The notes under the pieces: generated by a model
What the model was told of the DNA's origin: nothing
Databases searched by the model: none
The model's input: the letters and a program-made list of their open reading frames with translations, nothing else
Position numbers and translations under genes: made by a program
Assembly: GCA_002869845.2 (NCBI GenBank)
Contig: NEWS02000015.1
Coordinates: 1-64,000 of the forward strand
Length of the DNA: 64,000 bases
Source of the DNA: Nitrospira sp. CG24B
GTDB taxonomy: Bacteria > Nitrospirota > Nitrospiria > Nitrospirales > Nitrospiraceae
Reading direction: 5' to 3'
Shown: positions 51,020 through 60,478 of the stretch, in pieces
Layout of the letters: each line of letters opens with the position of its first letter
Numbering within the stretch: the first letter of the stretch is position 1

Positions 51020-53365
51020 ATGGTGATCTGGCATCTCACATCAGACACGCTGCGGTTTCCGTTTCACGTCAGTGCGGGGCAGCACGTCAACCTCCAGTTC
51101 GGCACTTGGCCGATCGAGGAGGGCCAGCAAGCCTGGATCGACGTTCGGATTGTACATTCGGACGGAGCCGAGGAGAGCAGGCGTGTCGAAGGGACGTGGA
51201 ACGTCAACCGCGACGCCAACAGCTATTGGTTTGTCAACGTCGGGCCGTTCACGGATGGAGATCAAGTGGAATACCGGCTGCACGGGAGTTCGCCGTCCGG
51301 GGCTTGTGAGATTGGCCCCTTCACCTTTCAGGTCGGGCCCAAGATTCATCTCGCGATCCTGTGGCATCAGCACCAGCCATTGTACAAAGACCTGCAAGCC
51401 AAACGACCACAGGGATCGTATCGGTTCCCCTGGGTGCGGCTGCATGCCATTCGTGATTATTACGCGATGGCGGCCATGCTGGAGCAGCATCCCGAGGTGC
51501 ATCTGACGATCAATCTCACACCGGTCCTCCTCTGGCAATTAGAGGATTATGCCGAGCGAGGGGCGACCGACCGAGCGCTGGATCTGACGCGTATCCCTGC
51601 CCGCCGCCTCACGATGGCTGATCGCGAAGAACTGCTCAGCACGTTCTTTGAAGCGAACTGGCATACACAGATCTTTCCATGGCCTCGCTATCGGGAACTC
51701 TTCGAACAACGCCGGAAGGGAGATGCGTTCACGATCCAGGATCTGACCGATCTCCAGATGTGGTTCAACTTGGCCTGGTTCGGTCCGGAATTTCAGGAGG
51801 GCGAGGTGGAGCTGCCGGACGGCGGGACTGTCTCCCTGCATCGCCTCATCAAAAAAGGTGCCGGCTACACGGCTCGTGAGATTGAGGCCATGGTTGACGA
51901 ACAGCTAAAGATCCTACGCAATGTCGCCGCGATCCATCAACAGCTCCAAGAGCGAGGCCAGATCGAGGTTTCCACCACCCCGTTCTACCATCCCATCCTT
52001 CCGCTGTTGGTTGATTCCGATCGTGCCACCATTGATCGTCCTGGTTCGGTGCACCCCACACGATTTCATTATCCAGAAGACGCAGGGGCGCAACTCCACC
52101 GTGCCATGCAGTACTACGAGGAGCGCTTCAGGCATCCGCCAGCTGGGATGTGGCCCGCAGAGGGCGCCGTTGGGCAGTCGGTGGTCTCGCTGTTTGCCGA
52201 GGCTGGCATGCACTGGATTGCCACGGATCGTGGCGTGCTGGCGCGCTCTGGCCAGTATGGCTACGACGTCCAGGACCCGAATGTCCTATGCCGAGCGTAT
52301 CGGGCTGAAGATGAGCTGGGCCGTGGTGTCGCCGTCTTCTTCCGTGACCCGGTTCTCTCCGATAACATCGGCTTTCACTACCAGCAGTATCCTGATCCGG
52401 TCGAGGCCGCAGCGGCCTTTGTGCGCCATCTCAAGGATCGATTTGCCTGGCAGGTGAACGACCCTTCCAATCGCATCGTCTCTGTCATTCTCGACGGCGA
52501 GAACGCCTGGGGAGCATACAGGCGGCAGGCGCGTCCGTTCCTTCATGCGCTGTACACGGCGCTCGCTGGTGATACGGAGATCCGGACGGTCACGTTTCGA
52601 GAGTATCTCGAGGGCAATCCCACGCGGCAGGTGCCGACTCACCCGATTTCGGCATTGCCGAAAGTCTATGACCTAGCTGAGGCGAGTTGGATCGACGAGA
52701 ACGGCTCGGCGCCGGGGAACGACTTAGGCACATGGATCGGAGAGGCCGAGGAAAATCAAGGGTGGGACCGCCTTCGCGAAACCCGGGAATGGCTCGATTC
52801 CATCAAGACCATGCTGGAGCGTCATCCCAAAGCGTTCGAAGCGTTGTATGCCGCGGAAGGAAGTGATTGGTTTTGGTGGTTTGGTGAAGATCAATCCTCC
52901 GATTCGGATGCGGAGTTCGACGAGCTCTTTCGAAACCATCTGAAGGCGGTCTACGGGGCACTGCGTCGTAAACCTCCACTGGCGCTCGGTGATGCCATCG
53001 TGCCCCATGCTCTCGTGTCGACGTTCGCCAAACCGATCCGATCAGTTCGTTTTGGTGATCGCCTCAGCATCAGAACGAACTGCCCCGGTGAGCTGACCTG
53101 GAAGACCGATCAGAACGAACAGTGGACGACTCGCGAGCTGATCGCAGCCGGCGGCGTAATGGCCGCCGTGTACCGATTCAGTCTGACGCTTGGCCCGTTC
53201 GCTTCGCCGGTTCGATGGATCGAGTTCCAATTCCGGTGCCTCCATCCAGGCTGCTGCGGAACTGATCCTTGTTGTCGAACAGGCCTGCAGCGCGTCGCAG
53301 TGATCGGCAGTCTAGCTAAAGACAGACAACGCACACCACGTCGTGGAGGGAGAGAAGGCATGTAG
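51020..53365 (+). CDS. GH57-family glycoside hydrolase or glucanotransferase
   Basis: A 781-residue protein. The first 110 residues look like a beta-rich carbohydrate-binding domain (WHLTSDTLRFPFHVSAGQHVNLQFG). The GH57 barrel begins with the hallmark HLAILWHQHQPLY (about 110-122) and continues with GMWPAEGAVGQSVVSLFAEAGMHWIATD (about 375-402) and SVILDGENAWGAYR (about 490). GH57 enzymes hydrolyse or rearrange alpha-1,4-glucans and probably supply substrate to the nearby phosphorylase. The C-terminal Cys cluster (CLHPGCCGTDPCC) is odd and may bind metal. No signal peptide is visible. Confidence 0.86.
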   Translation: MVIWHLTSDTLRFPFHVSAGQHVNLQFGTWPIEEGQQAWIDVRIVHSDGAEESRRVEGTWNVNRDANSYWFVNVGPFTDGDQVEYRLHGSSPSGACEIGPFTFQVGPKIHLAILWHQHQPLYKDLQAKRPQGSYRFPWVRLHAIRDYYAMAAMLEQHPEVHLTINLTPVLLWQLEDYAERGATDRALDLTRIPARRLTMADREELLSTFFEANWHTQIFPWPRYRELFEQRRKGDAFTIQDLTDLQMWFNLAWFGPEFQEGEVELPDGGTVSLHRLIKKGAGYTAREIEAMVDEQLKILRNVAAIHQQLQERGQIEVSTTPFYHPILPLLVDSDRATIDRPGSVHPTRFHYPEDAGAQLHRAMQYYEERFRHPPAGMWPAEGAVGQSVVSLFAEAGMHWIATDRGVLARSGQYGYDVQDPNVLCRAYRAEDELGRGVAVFFRDPVLSDNIGFHYQQYPDPVEAAAAFVRHLKDRFAWQVNDPSNRIVSVILDGENAWGAYRRQARPFLHALYTALAGDTEIRTVTFREYLEGNPTRQVPTHPISALPKVYDLAEASWIDENGSAPGNDLGTWIGEAEENQGWDRLRETREWLDSIKTMLERHPKAFEALYAAEGSDWFWWFGEDQSSDSDAEFDELFRNHLKAVYGALRRKPPLALGDAIVPHALVSTFAKPIRSVRFGDRLSIRTNCPGELTWKTDQNEQWTTRELIAAGGVMAAVYRFSLTLGPFASPVRWIEFQFRCLHPGCCGTDPCCRTGLQRVAVIGSLAKDRQRTPRRGGREGM

Positions 53366-53422
53366 CATGGCGTTCCTCGACCGGTGGCGTATTTCTAGAA
53401 CAAAGGTGGAAGGAGAAAAACC

Positions 53423-53540
53423 ATGATATCGAAGCAAGAGATGGATCGAGTCTGTGGCATGTGGGTCGACAAGGAGACGGCTCCATTTCGACTACGATCC
53501 GGAATCCTACAGGAAAGGCTTTGAAGGTCGAAAGACCTGA
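53423..53540 (+). pseudogene. small YHS-like metal-binding protein, frameshifted
   Basis: After AGGAG (53411-53415) an ATG gives MISKQEMDRVCGMWVDKETAPF; the YHS-type continuation HFDYDPESYRKGFEGRKT is in the next frame and ends with a TGA at 53538-53540 that overlaps the following ATG. The original gene would have about 40 codons. One indel near 53490 separates the halves. Confidence 0.55.
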
Positions 53541-54166
53541 TGCCGATGACGCTGCAAACTCTCTCACTCCCGCTGAAGGTCTTGGTCACCCTGTTTCTGC
53601 TGACCATGGGACTTGGTTACCTCTTCGCCCTCGCCTACCTCTATTTGATTGATGTGGAGCCGCACACCAAACACGGAATGGGACTCGTCGCTGCTGTCAT
53701 TATGAAATATTACGGTCAACGGGAGACGACCAGGTTGGAAGCGGCCCTTGGAGGCCCCATGGGAGAGTATGTCACTGATTCGCAGAGAACACAGATCGTC
53801 CAGTGGATACGACAGGGCGCGAGAGAAGCAGGGTTCGCAAGGGTTCAACCCATCCTCACTCAGACCTGCGCGGGATGTCACAGCGCAGCCGCCGGGACGG
53901 GGTTGCCGTTGTTAACTTCCTACACGGAAGTTGCTCGCTATACAGCGGTAGACCTCGGCCAGTCTATCAAATCATTGGTGCGAGTCTCTCATATTCATCT
54001 ATTCGGCATAAGTTTCATCTTCATGTTCACGAGTTTCATCTTCGTTTGCAGTGGGATTCCTGTCTCCGTTCGGACCTTTCTGGTGGCGGTCCCCTTCCTC
54101 GCCATCTGGCTGGACATGGGTCCTGGTGGTTCACCAAGCATGACCCAATTTTTGCCTCCATCGTAA
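53540..54166 (+). CDS. membrane-anchored c-type haem protein
   Basis: A 208-residue protein with an N-terminal helix (LKVLVTLFLLTMGLGYLFALAYLYLI), a periplasmic loop bearing one haem motif CAGCH (C110, C113, H114), and three or so C-terminal helices (LFGISFIFMFTSFIFVCSGIP and FLVAVPFLAIWLDMGPG). His residues in the membrane part (SHIHLFG) could be further ligands. It overlaps the YHS-like gene in TGATG form and leads a run of cytochrome genes. It probably carries electrons at the inner membrane; the partners are not known. Confidence 0.75.
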   Translation: MPMTLQTLSLPLKVLVTLFLLTMGLGYLFALAYLYLIDVEPHTKHGMGLVAAVIMKYYGQRETTRLEAALGGPMGEYVTDSQRTQIVQWIRQGAREAGFARVQPILTQTCAGCHSAAAGTGLPLLTSYTEVARYTAVDLGQSIKSLVRVSHIHLFGISFIFMFTSFIFVCSGIPVSVRTFLVAVPFLAIWLDMGPGGSPSMTQFLPPS

Positions 54167-54276
54167 TCGGTGGGGGGCGTTGATGGGACTCTCCCTGGCG
54201 TTACAAATTGGAATTTCTCTTTATGAGATATGGCTCGCTTGATGTACCGGTCATTTAAGCATGAAGGAACTAGCCA

Positions 54277-54735
54277 TTGAAGATCGACGATCATCACTCG
54301 ACAGCTAGGAGTCACGGTGTTCTGCTCAAGATAATCGTTTTCATGGGATTCCTGGCCGGTTTGGCACGAGCCCTCGCCCTGGGAGCTGAGGGGGCGATCC
54401 CCCCGGAGTTTGCGGGGAAAATTATGCCGGCTGAAATGCGTGACGATTCGAAAGCGCATGTGGCAGGGAAGGACATTTACGAAGGGAAGGTCAATCCGGC
54501 GGTCAATTGCGCTCGGTGTCATGGGAACGATGGCAAGCCAACTCGACTGGGCAAAGGCGCCCCCGATCTTTCCAATCCGGCTGAAGTGGGTCAACATTCG
54601 GATGCCCGCTGGTTCTGGCGTATCTCGGAAAAGATAACGGGGGCCACGATGCCGTCGTATAAGGACAAACTGACCGAAGAGCAGCGTTGGCAAGTGCTCG
54701 CGTATCTGCGGACCTTGGCACCATCCGGCAAGTAG
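54277..54735 (+). CDS. periplasmic c-type cytochrome
   Basis: A 152-residue monohaem cytochrome c with a signal segment (LLKIIVFMGFLAGLARALALGAEG), haem motif CARCH (C78, C81, H82) and a likely distal Met in ITGATMPSYKDKLTEEQRWQVLAYLRTL. The frame is opened by TTG at 54277; an ATG at 54343 would shorten the signal. It lies 110 bp after the membrane haem protein and 20 bp before the porin-cytochrome gene, so these form a plausible electron-transfer chain. Confidence 0.82.
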   Translation: MKIDDHHSTARSHGVLLKIIVFMGFLAGLARALALGAEGAIPPEFAGKIMPAEMRDDSKAHVAGKDIYEGKVNPAVNCARCHGNDGKPTRLGKGAPDLSNPAEVGQHSDARWFWRISEKITGATMPSYKDKLTEEQRWQVLAYLRTLAPSGK

Positions 54736-54755
54736 ACCGCCGGAAGGGGGACGCT

Positions 54756-55967
54756 ATGAAGAAATCGTTCATCCCCATGACCGCCGTGCTGATGCTCATA
54801 GTATTGGTAACCCTGGTCCTCTTGTCCGCTCGTCGAGCCTCGGCCGTTCCATCATTTTCCCGGGAACATGGCCTCAAGTGTAGCGACTGCCATGCGGGAT
54901 TCCCCCTGCTGAATGAGTTCGGGATGGAGTTCAAGCAACGGGGATTCCGGCTGCCGGACGAGGACGGTAAGTATCCCTGGGAGCTAAAGAGTCTGCCCGT
55001 CTCCGTGATCGGTATCATGCAGTACCTCAATGCGCACGAAGACGATCCCGTGACCAAAGCCCGGCTATCTTCCACCAGCAAGGTCGAAATCGAAGAAATC
55101 GAACTCATGGCTGCTGGAACTGTAGCGCCGAAGGTCGGATTTCTGGCTGAGTTTGCCCAGGAAGTGGCCGAGGGGGGAACCTTTGGAAACGAACAGATTT
55201 GGATGCAGTTCAGCGACCTGATACCGGCCAGTGTGCTTAACCTCCGGGCCGGGCGCATGCTGAACGAACAGTACTACCTCTCACAGAAACGGCGACTGAC
55301 CTTCCAGCGGTACCTGGCGCCGGTGACATTCAATGTGACCGGCGTCGAACTCAACGGATTCTGGTCTGGACTTCGGTACGCAGCCGGAGTCGTCAACGAT
55401 GAGCGCGAGGAAGGAATCAACACGCCGACGGTTAACCTGGAGAAGAAATTTCAGGGTTTCTACGCCTGGGGAACCTACACTCGGTGGGACCACATCATTG
55501 GCATCCGGTACATCAACACGAAGGCGAATTCCGATCAGCCCTCGCCGATCATTGATGGCCGAACTAGGCAGCAATTGGATGCCACGCTGAATCTCCGCTT
55601 TGCTCGCGGCCAGATCTTGCTCGGCTATTTTCATAACTGGGACATCGGAGGCGTGAATGGACAGGATCGGAGGAATTATCTGGTGGAGGGCATCCTCGAA
55701 GCGCTCCCCGAGAAACTGTTCCTGGATGCCCGCTACGAGATACAAGATACGGGGCTGGCCCCCGGTAGTCCCAACAATCCGATGAGGGCTAACGGCACTC
55801 TCGTCACCGCGCATGCCTCCTATTATGTCACCGAAAACATACGAGCCGTGGCGGAATTTACCAAAGTGAGGGGCGAAGGGCTGGACATACAGCGGATCGG
55901 CGAATCGAATGCCGTCGCGGCCGGTAGTCAGGAACGCTACCTGGTGGGGATCCATTTTGGGTTTTAG
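54756..55967 (+). CDS. outer-membrane porin with a c-type haem motif
   Basis: A 403-residue exported protein. After the signal peptide (residues 1-30) comes a haem motif CSDCH (C42, C45, H46) in FSREHGLKCSDCHAGFPLLNEFG, then alternating beta strands of a barrel (VEIEEIELMAAGTVAPKVGFLAEFAQ... YLVGIHFGF, with a terminal Phe as in outer-membrane proteins). A porin with its own haem suggests electron passage across the outer membrane or a redox-gated channel. It follows the small cytochrome by 20 bp. Confidence 0.8.
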   Translation: MKKSFIPMTAVLMLIVLVTLVLLSARRASAVPSFSREHGLKCSDCHAGFPLLNEFGMEFKQRGFRLPDEDGKYPWELKSLPVSVIGIMQYLNAHEDDPVTKARLSSTSKVEIEEIELMAAGTVAPKVGFLAEFAQEVAEGGTFGNEQIWMQFSDLIPASVLNLRAGRMLNEQYYLSQKRRLTFQRYLAPVTFNVTGVELNGFWSGLRYAAGVVNDEREEGINTPTVNLEKKFQGFYAWGTYTRWDHIIGIRYINTKANSDQPSPIIDGRTRQQLDATLNLRFARGQILLGYFHNWDIGGVNGQDRRNYLVEGILEALPEKLFLDARYEIQDTGLAPGSPNNPMRANGTLVTAHASYYVTENIRAVAEFTKVRGEGLDIQRIGESNAVAAGSQERYLVGIHFGF

Positions 55968-56021
55968 TGCGAGAGAGCGATGTATTGCGCAGAGTACGCC
56001 GACCAAAACGGCGAGAGGTGT

Positions 56022-56855
56022 CTAGAAACGTTTGAGAATCTCTCGACGCTTCTCTAGGTATTCGTCGTCGGTAATCAGGCCCTGTTCGTGCCATATCTTT
56101 AAGTGATGGAGCTTCTCTTCGGCTAGTGAACCTGGAATATCCGGTTGCGCCTGAGTCGGAGAAGAAGCTCGGCTAGGCTCAGTGAGCCATGCTTTGTAAT
56201 CGAGAGAAAGAGTTTGGACAGAGTCCTTGATGAGAGTCCTTGAGAGATCGCCCCTGGCCAAGGTTGTCTGGTGAGGTCCTGGCACGAAATGAAACTCCAT
56301 TTCTCCGATCGGCTGAAGAGGAGCCTCCTCGGAGGTTTCACGCTTTCGTGACGTAGTGGTTGGTCTGCGGGCATTCGCGAGTAAGACGATGAGCTGATCG
56401 CCGTGGATGAGCATACCGCCTGTCGTGACGAGGGGAATGCCATCCTCACGGGTTCGCCGTAGGACAAAGACCGCCGTTTCATCCCCTCGGGCTTTGAGCA
56501 ATGCGGCCAGAAGATGAGGGGCAAGGAGTTGAGCATCGTCATTGGGAAAAGCCGGTTCCGGTTGCGGTACTCTTCTCAGAACCCAGTAGCTGATGAAGCT
56601 TGTCTCCCGCTGGATCTTAATGGATCGCAGGAGGCTAATAAGATCCGTGGCGGTCAACTCGGCAACGAGCTGATCGGATCCTCCGGCAACCTCCTTCAGA
56701 GGTGGAGGACTGTCCAATCGCACAAGGAGGATGGGGTCTTCGTACACGGTCCGGGAAACGATGGGTGAGTTCACACATCCAGTGAGGAAGAAGATGGCGG
56801 CAACGCCAGAGGCGCCGCACCTGCTCCACGTAAAGGGACTAAGCCGGAGTGTCAT
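56022..56855 (-). CDS. lipoprotein with C-terminal SHOCT domain
   Basis: A 277-residue protein with lipobox FFLTGC (C27), a central domain with no recognised fold and, at the extreme C-terminus, a SHOCT motif (HHLKIWHEQGLITDDEYLEKRREILKRF). SHOCT segments are short helical pairs thought to mediate oligomerisation. It is convergent with the porin-cytochrome gene and divergent from the P-type ATPase. The function is unknown. Confidence 0.75.
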   Translation of the reverse strand: MTLRLSPFTWSRCGASGVAAIFFLTGCVNSPIVSRTVYEDPILLVRLDSPPPLKEVAGGSDQLVAELTATDLISLLRSIKIQRETSFISYWVLRRVPQPEPAFPNDDAQLLAPHLLAALLKARGDETAVFVLRRTREDGIPLVTTGGMLIHGDQLIVLLANARRPTTTSRKRETSEEAPLQPIGEMEFHFVPGPHQTTLARGDLSRTLIKDSVQTLSLDYKAWLTEPSRASSPTQAQPDIPGSLAEEKLHHLKIWHEQGLITDDEYLEKRREILKRF

Positions 56856-57074
56856 TACAGGTGATTATAGGTGAGGGCGTGCTACAGGAACAAGATTGTG
56901 CGCCAGTCAGGTTCCACTTTCGGTGCTGGATCGTAGAGGCTGCCGTTTCCGCAGCGTAACCAAGCCGGTTGATATTTGATGGGAGGCACGAGATATGGTG
57001 AGTCAGGGTCTCAAGTTGGAGATGCTGAGAACTTCCACGAACGAGTGGGGCCAGCCTACCTCTCAGGAGGCGAC

Positions 57075-59810
57075 ATGAAGCTCAACGGCTGGCACACGCT
57101 CACGTTCGAATCGCTGGAACATGAACTAGGCTCCGACATCGATGATGGATTGACTGAACGTGAGGCAGAGCATCGTCTTACGACGGTGGGACCGAATGAA
57201 TTGCCCGAAGCTCCTCCACCCTCTCCGCTCAAAATCCTCCTCGCGCAATTCTCGAGTCTGATCGTCTGGGTCCTCATCGGCGCGGCGCTTGTATCTGGCT
57301 TGCTGCAAGAATGGATCGACGCGGCCGCGATCGTGGCGATTGTGGTCTTAAATGCCATCTTAGGGTTCGTCCAGGAGTTCCGCGCCGAACGGTCCTTGGC
57401 AGCGCTCCGCAAACTGTCGGTCGCAACGGCGCGAGTCATTCGAGAGGGAGTCGCCCAGTCGATTCCGGCCCGCCAACTGGTTCCCGGCGATCTCATCCAA
57501 GTGGAAGCCGGAGATCGGATCCCGGCAGACAGTCGGTTGATCTATGCGACGAGTCTCCAGACACAAGAAGCTTCCCTGACCGGGGAGTCCACACCGGTCA
57601 GCAAGTCCGCCGAGCTCATTTCTCAGACCGAGGTGCCCTTGGGAGACCGCCGCAACATGCTCTTTATGAGCACCGTCGCGGTCTCTGGGAAAGGCCGGGC
57701 GTTGGTAACGGCCACCGGACTTCAGACCGAGCTGGGAAAGATCGCGGCGATGATTCATCGCGAGGCGCAGTCGGAGCAAGAGGAAACGCCACTCCAGCGC
57801 CGGCTCGAACAGCTCGGACACACATTACTGTGGCTCACGCTGGTGATTGTAGGAGTGGTGTTCCTCCTGGGCATGCTCCGCGGCGTGCCGCTGATCATGA
57901 TGTTTCTCACATCGGTGAGTTTAGCCGTTGCGGCCATCCCAGAGGGTTTGCCCGCGGTGGTCACCATCACACTGGCCCTCGGTGTCACTCGCATGGTGCA
58001 GCGCCATGCCTTAATCCGGCGGCTGCCGGCAGTGGAGACCTTGGGCTCAACAACCGTGATCTGCTCGGACAAGACGGGCACACTCACCAAGAACGAGATG
58101 ACCGTGACTCGATTGTACCTCGGCGGTGAGGTCTTCATTGTTTCAGGCGAAGGCTATGCGCCGGTTGGTGAGATCCGTGTGAATGGAGGACAGACTAACA
58201 GAACTCCACATCCGGGACTCACAGCCTTGCTGCGGGCTGGCGTGTTGTGTAACGGAGCCGAACTGCGTCTAGAAGCCTTCGCCTGGCAGGTGCTGGGCGA
58301 CCCGACAGAGGGTGCCCTACTTGTCGTGGCGGCGAAGACCGGACTCTCAAAAGCCGATCTGGATCGTGATAATCCGATGCTTGGTGAGGTGCCGTTTGAT
58401 TCGGAACGCAAAAAGATGACTATGGTCCGCCGCGCCGCCACCGGTCCGGTCACCTATGTGAAAGGCGCACCCGATGTGCTGCTGCGCGATTGCACTGCCT
58501 GGATGACCCGTGACGGGCAGATCACAGCGCTGACGGAGGAGATCCGTCAACAAATCCTCTCCACCAATCGGCAATTTGCTTCGCAAGCCCTACGGGTCCT
58601 CGGCATGGCCATGCGACCATTAGACATCTTGCCGGACGCGTATACCGCGACCAGTTTGGAGCACGACTTAACTTTTTTAGGGTTGGTCGGCATGAAAGAT
58701 CCGATCCGACCTGAAGCCAAGGCGGCCGTGGAAACCTGTCGGGCCGCCGGCATTCGGACGGTCATGATTACTGGGGATCATAAGGACACAGCAGTCGCCA
58801 TTGCGCAGGACTTGGGGATTTTCGAAACCGGTGCGCAAGCGATCTCCGGTGCAGAGCTGGACCAGCTGTCGGATGTTGAGCTGGAGAAGCGAGTCGCCGG
58901 CACCGCAGTCTACGCCCGGGTGTCGGCTGAGCACAAGCTCCGGGTCGTGCGCGCGTGGAAGAGACGAGGGGCGGTGGTCGCCATGACCGGCGACGGGGTC
59001 AATGACGCGCCGGCGCTGAAAGCGGCCGATATCGGTGTGGCCATGGGCATTACCGGGACGGACGTCACGAAAGAAGCCTCGGACATGGTCGTCACTGACG
59101 ATAACTTCGCGTCGATTGCGGCAGCAGTAGAAGAGGGACGCGCCGTCTTCGACAATATCCGAAAGGCGGTCTTCTATCTCCTCTCCTGTAATATCAGCGA
59201 GATTCTCCTCATGCTGCTCGCCACGCTGTTTGCCCTTCCGCTGCCGTTGTTGCCGGTGCAGATCCTCTGGATCAATCTGGTGACAGATGGGCTCCCTGCA
59301 TTGGCCCTCGCCGTTGATCCCAAGGATCCCGACCTGATGAGACGGCCACCCCGACCACCGGCGGAACGATTTCTAACGAAAGAGCGGTTTATCATGTTGT
59401 TCGCTCAGGGCTCATTTTTGGCACTGATTTCGCTCGGGGCGTTTGTGTACTGTTTGTACGGCATGGACTTGAGTCTGGAACGGGCCCGCACGCTGACCTT
59501 CACGATTCTCGTCGCGGCCCAGCTCTTCCACGCCTTCAATAATCGCAACGACCGCCGGTCCATCTTCGAGATCGGGCTGCTCACGAACAAGCCGCTCCTT
59601 GGGGCCGTTGGGCTTTCGGCGGCGCTGCAAGCCGTCATTGTGCTCACTCCGCCGATCCATCCGATTTTTGACGTCGTGCCCCTTGACACGGAGCATTGGC
59701 TTCTCGCTCTGGGCATCGGGATCTTGCCGCTGGTGGCGATGGAGATCTGGAAAGCTGGATTGGCGAAAAGGCGCCTCTCTTCGTCGGCACCTGATCCCAA
59801 GAGCTTGTAG
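57075..59810 (+). CDS. P-type cation ATPase (P2A/Ca2+-ATPase-like)
   Basis: A 911-residue P-type ATPase. An N-terminal cation-ATPase domain (HTLTFESLEHELGSDIDDGLTEREAEHRL) precedes TGES near 170, the phosphorylation motif CSDKTGTLTKNE with D332, KGAPD for nucleotide binding, MITGDHKDTAVAIA and TGDGVNDAPALK. The PEGLPAVVTITLALG helix 4 signature is that of SERCA/PMR1-type calcium or manganese pumps, not the CPC of copper ATPases. The ATG at 57075 follows AGGAGGCGAC; the frame extends upstream without homology. It stands alone in the metal island. Confidence 0.9.
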   Translation: MKLNGWHTLTFESLEHELGSDIDDGLTEREAEHRLTTVGPNELPEAPPPSPLKILLAQFSSLIVWVLIGAALVSGLLQEWIDAAAIVAIVVLNAILGFVQEFRAERSLAALRKLSVATARVIREGVAQSIPARQLVPGDLIQVEAGDRIPADSRLIYATSLQTQEASLTGESTPVSKSAELISQTEVPLGDRRNMLFMSTVAVSGKGRALVTATGLQTELGKIAAMIHREAQSEQEETPLQRRLEQLGHTLLWLTLVIVGVVFLLGMLRGVPLIMMFLTSVSLAVAAIPEGLPAVVTITLALGVTRMVQRHALIRRLPAVETLGSTTVICSDKTGTLTKNEMTVTRLYLGGEVFIVSGEGYAPVGEIRVNGGQTNRTPHPGLTALLRAGVLCNGAELRLEAFAWQVLGDPTEGALLVVAAKTGLSKADLDRDNPMLGEVPFDSERKKMTMVRRAATGPVTYVKGAPDVLLRDCTAWMTRDGQITALTEEIRQQILSTNRQFASQALRVLGMAMRPLDILPDAYTATSLEHDLTFLGLVGMKDPIRPEAKAAVETCRAAGIRTVMITGDHKDTAVAIAQDLGIFETGAQAISGAELDQLSDVELEKRVAGTAVYARVSAEHKLRVVRAWKRRGAVVAMTGDGVNDAPALKAADIGVAMGITGTDVTKEASDMVVTDDNFASIAAAVEEGRAVFDNIRKAVFYLLSCNISEILLMLLATLFALPLPLLPVQILWINLVTDGLPALALAVDPKDPDLMRRPPRPPAERFLTKERFIMLFAQGSFLALISLGAFVYCLYGMDLSLERARTLTFTILVAAQLFHAFNNRNDRRSIFEIGLLTNKPLLGAVGLSAALQAVIVLTPPIHPIFDVVPLDTEHWLLALGIGILPLVAMEIWKAGLAKRRLSSSAPDPKSL

Positions 59811-60020
59811 TGTTGCTCGGCAATCGCCCGCTACGACAGCGGCTGAACAGGCTGCCATTCATCGCGATTACCGGGATAGTGGCGACCTGGCTTGGATCCC
59901 CGCCCTGCCGACGCGCCAGAGTTGGCCGTTGCCCCGAAGCTGCGGTCGAACGACAGGTCGGCAGATGTCCTATTTTGGGACTTGACAGGTATCTTTGCAT
60001 TGAGAGATAAGTGTCACGTT

Positions 60021-60392
60021 ATGAACGGTTGGATACTTGCTAAGATGAGGATGCGACTCTTCAGCCTAGTCTTATTCTTTGCCCTCTGTCAGATCGTCGG
60101 GACAATGTGTGCGGTGCCAGATCTGTCGTTGGCCGACGATGCCGCACGGCTGGCTAAAGAGATGAGCCATATGGCCTGTCCGATGGATGGGACCCTCATG
60201 TGCCCGGCGTCGCTGACCGCGTCGCCTGAGCGTCAAATAAAGAACGGCATGGTCGTGGTTGTTGATCCTGTTCTGTCTTTCGTCAGTCTTATCGAAGTTT
60301 CCGATGGTGTTTCTAGTGAGACATGGTCTTGGAGTAGCGCGTACTCCGTTGTTCCTATCTCCATAAGCTCTTCCTCGGTTCTTCGAATCTGA
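60021..60392 (+). CDS. small Cys/Met secreted protein (family copy 2)
   Basis: A 123-residue paralogue of the 36394 product: MRMRLFSLVLFFALCQIVGTMCAVPDLSLADDAARLAKEMSHMACPMDGTLMCPASLTASPERQ... and the same ISISSSSVLRI ending. Similarity continues for about 85 bp beyond the stop, up to a start codon at 60479, but cusC is absent here. In the last 20 codons the differences from copy 1 are almost all at third positions. Probably secreted or membrane-anchored, with Cys/Met metal ligands. Role unknown. Confidence 0.65.
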   Translation: MNGWILAKMRMRLFSLVLFFALCQIVGTMCAVPDLSLADDAARLAKEMSHMACPMDGTLMCPASLTASPERQIKNGMVVVVDPVLSFVSLIEVSDGVSSETWSWSSAYSVVPISISSSSVLRI

Positions 60393-60478
60393 TCCAACAC
60401 CTCCAGTATCGTCATCCCCTGTTTGGCTGCTGACGCTGAGCGGGCCGCGATTCTATTTTCCCCTAGGGAGGCGCTGCC

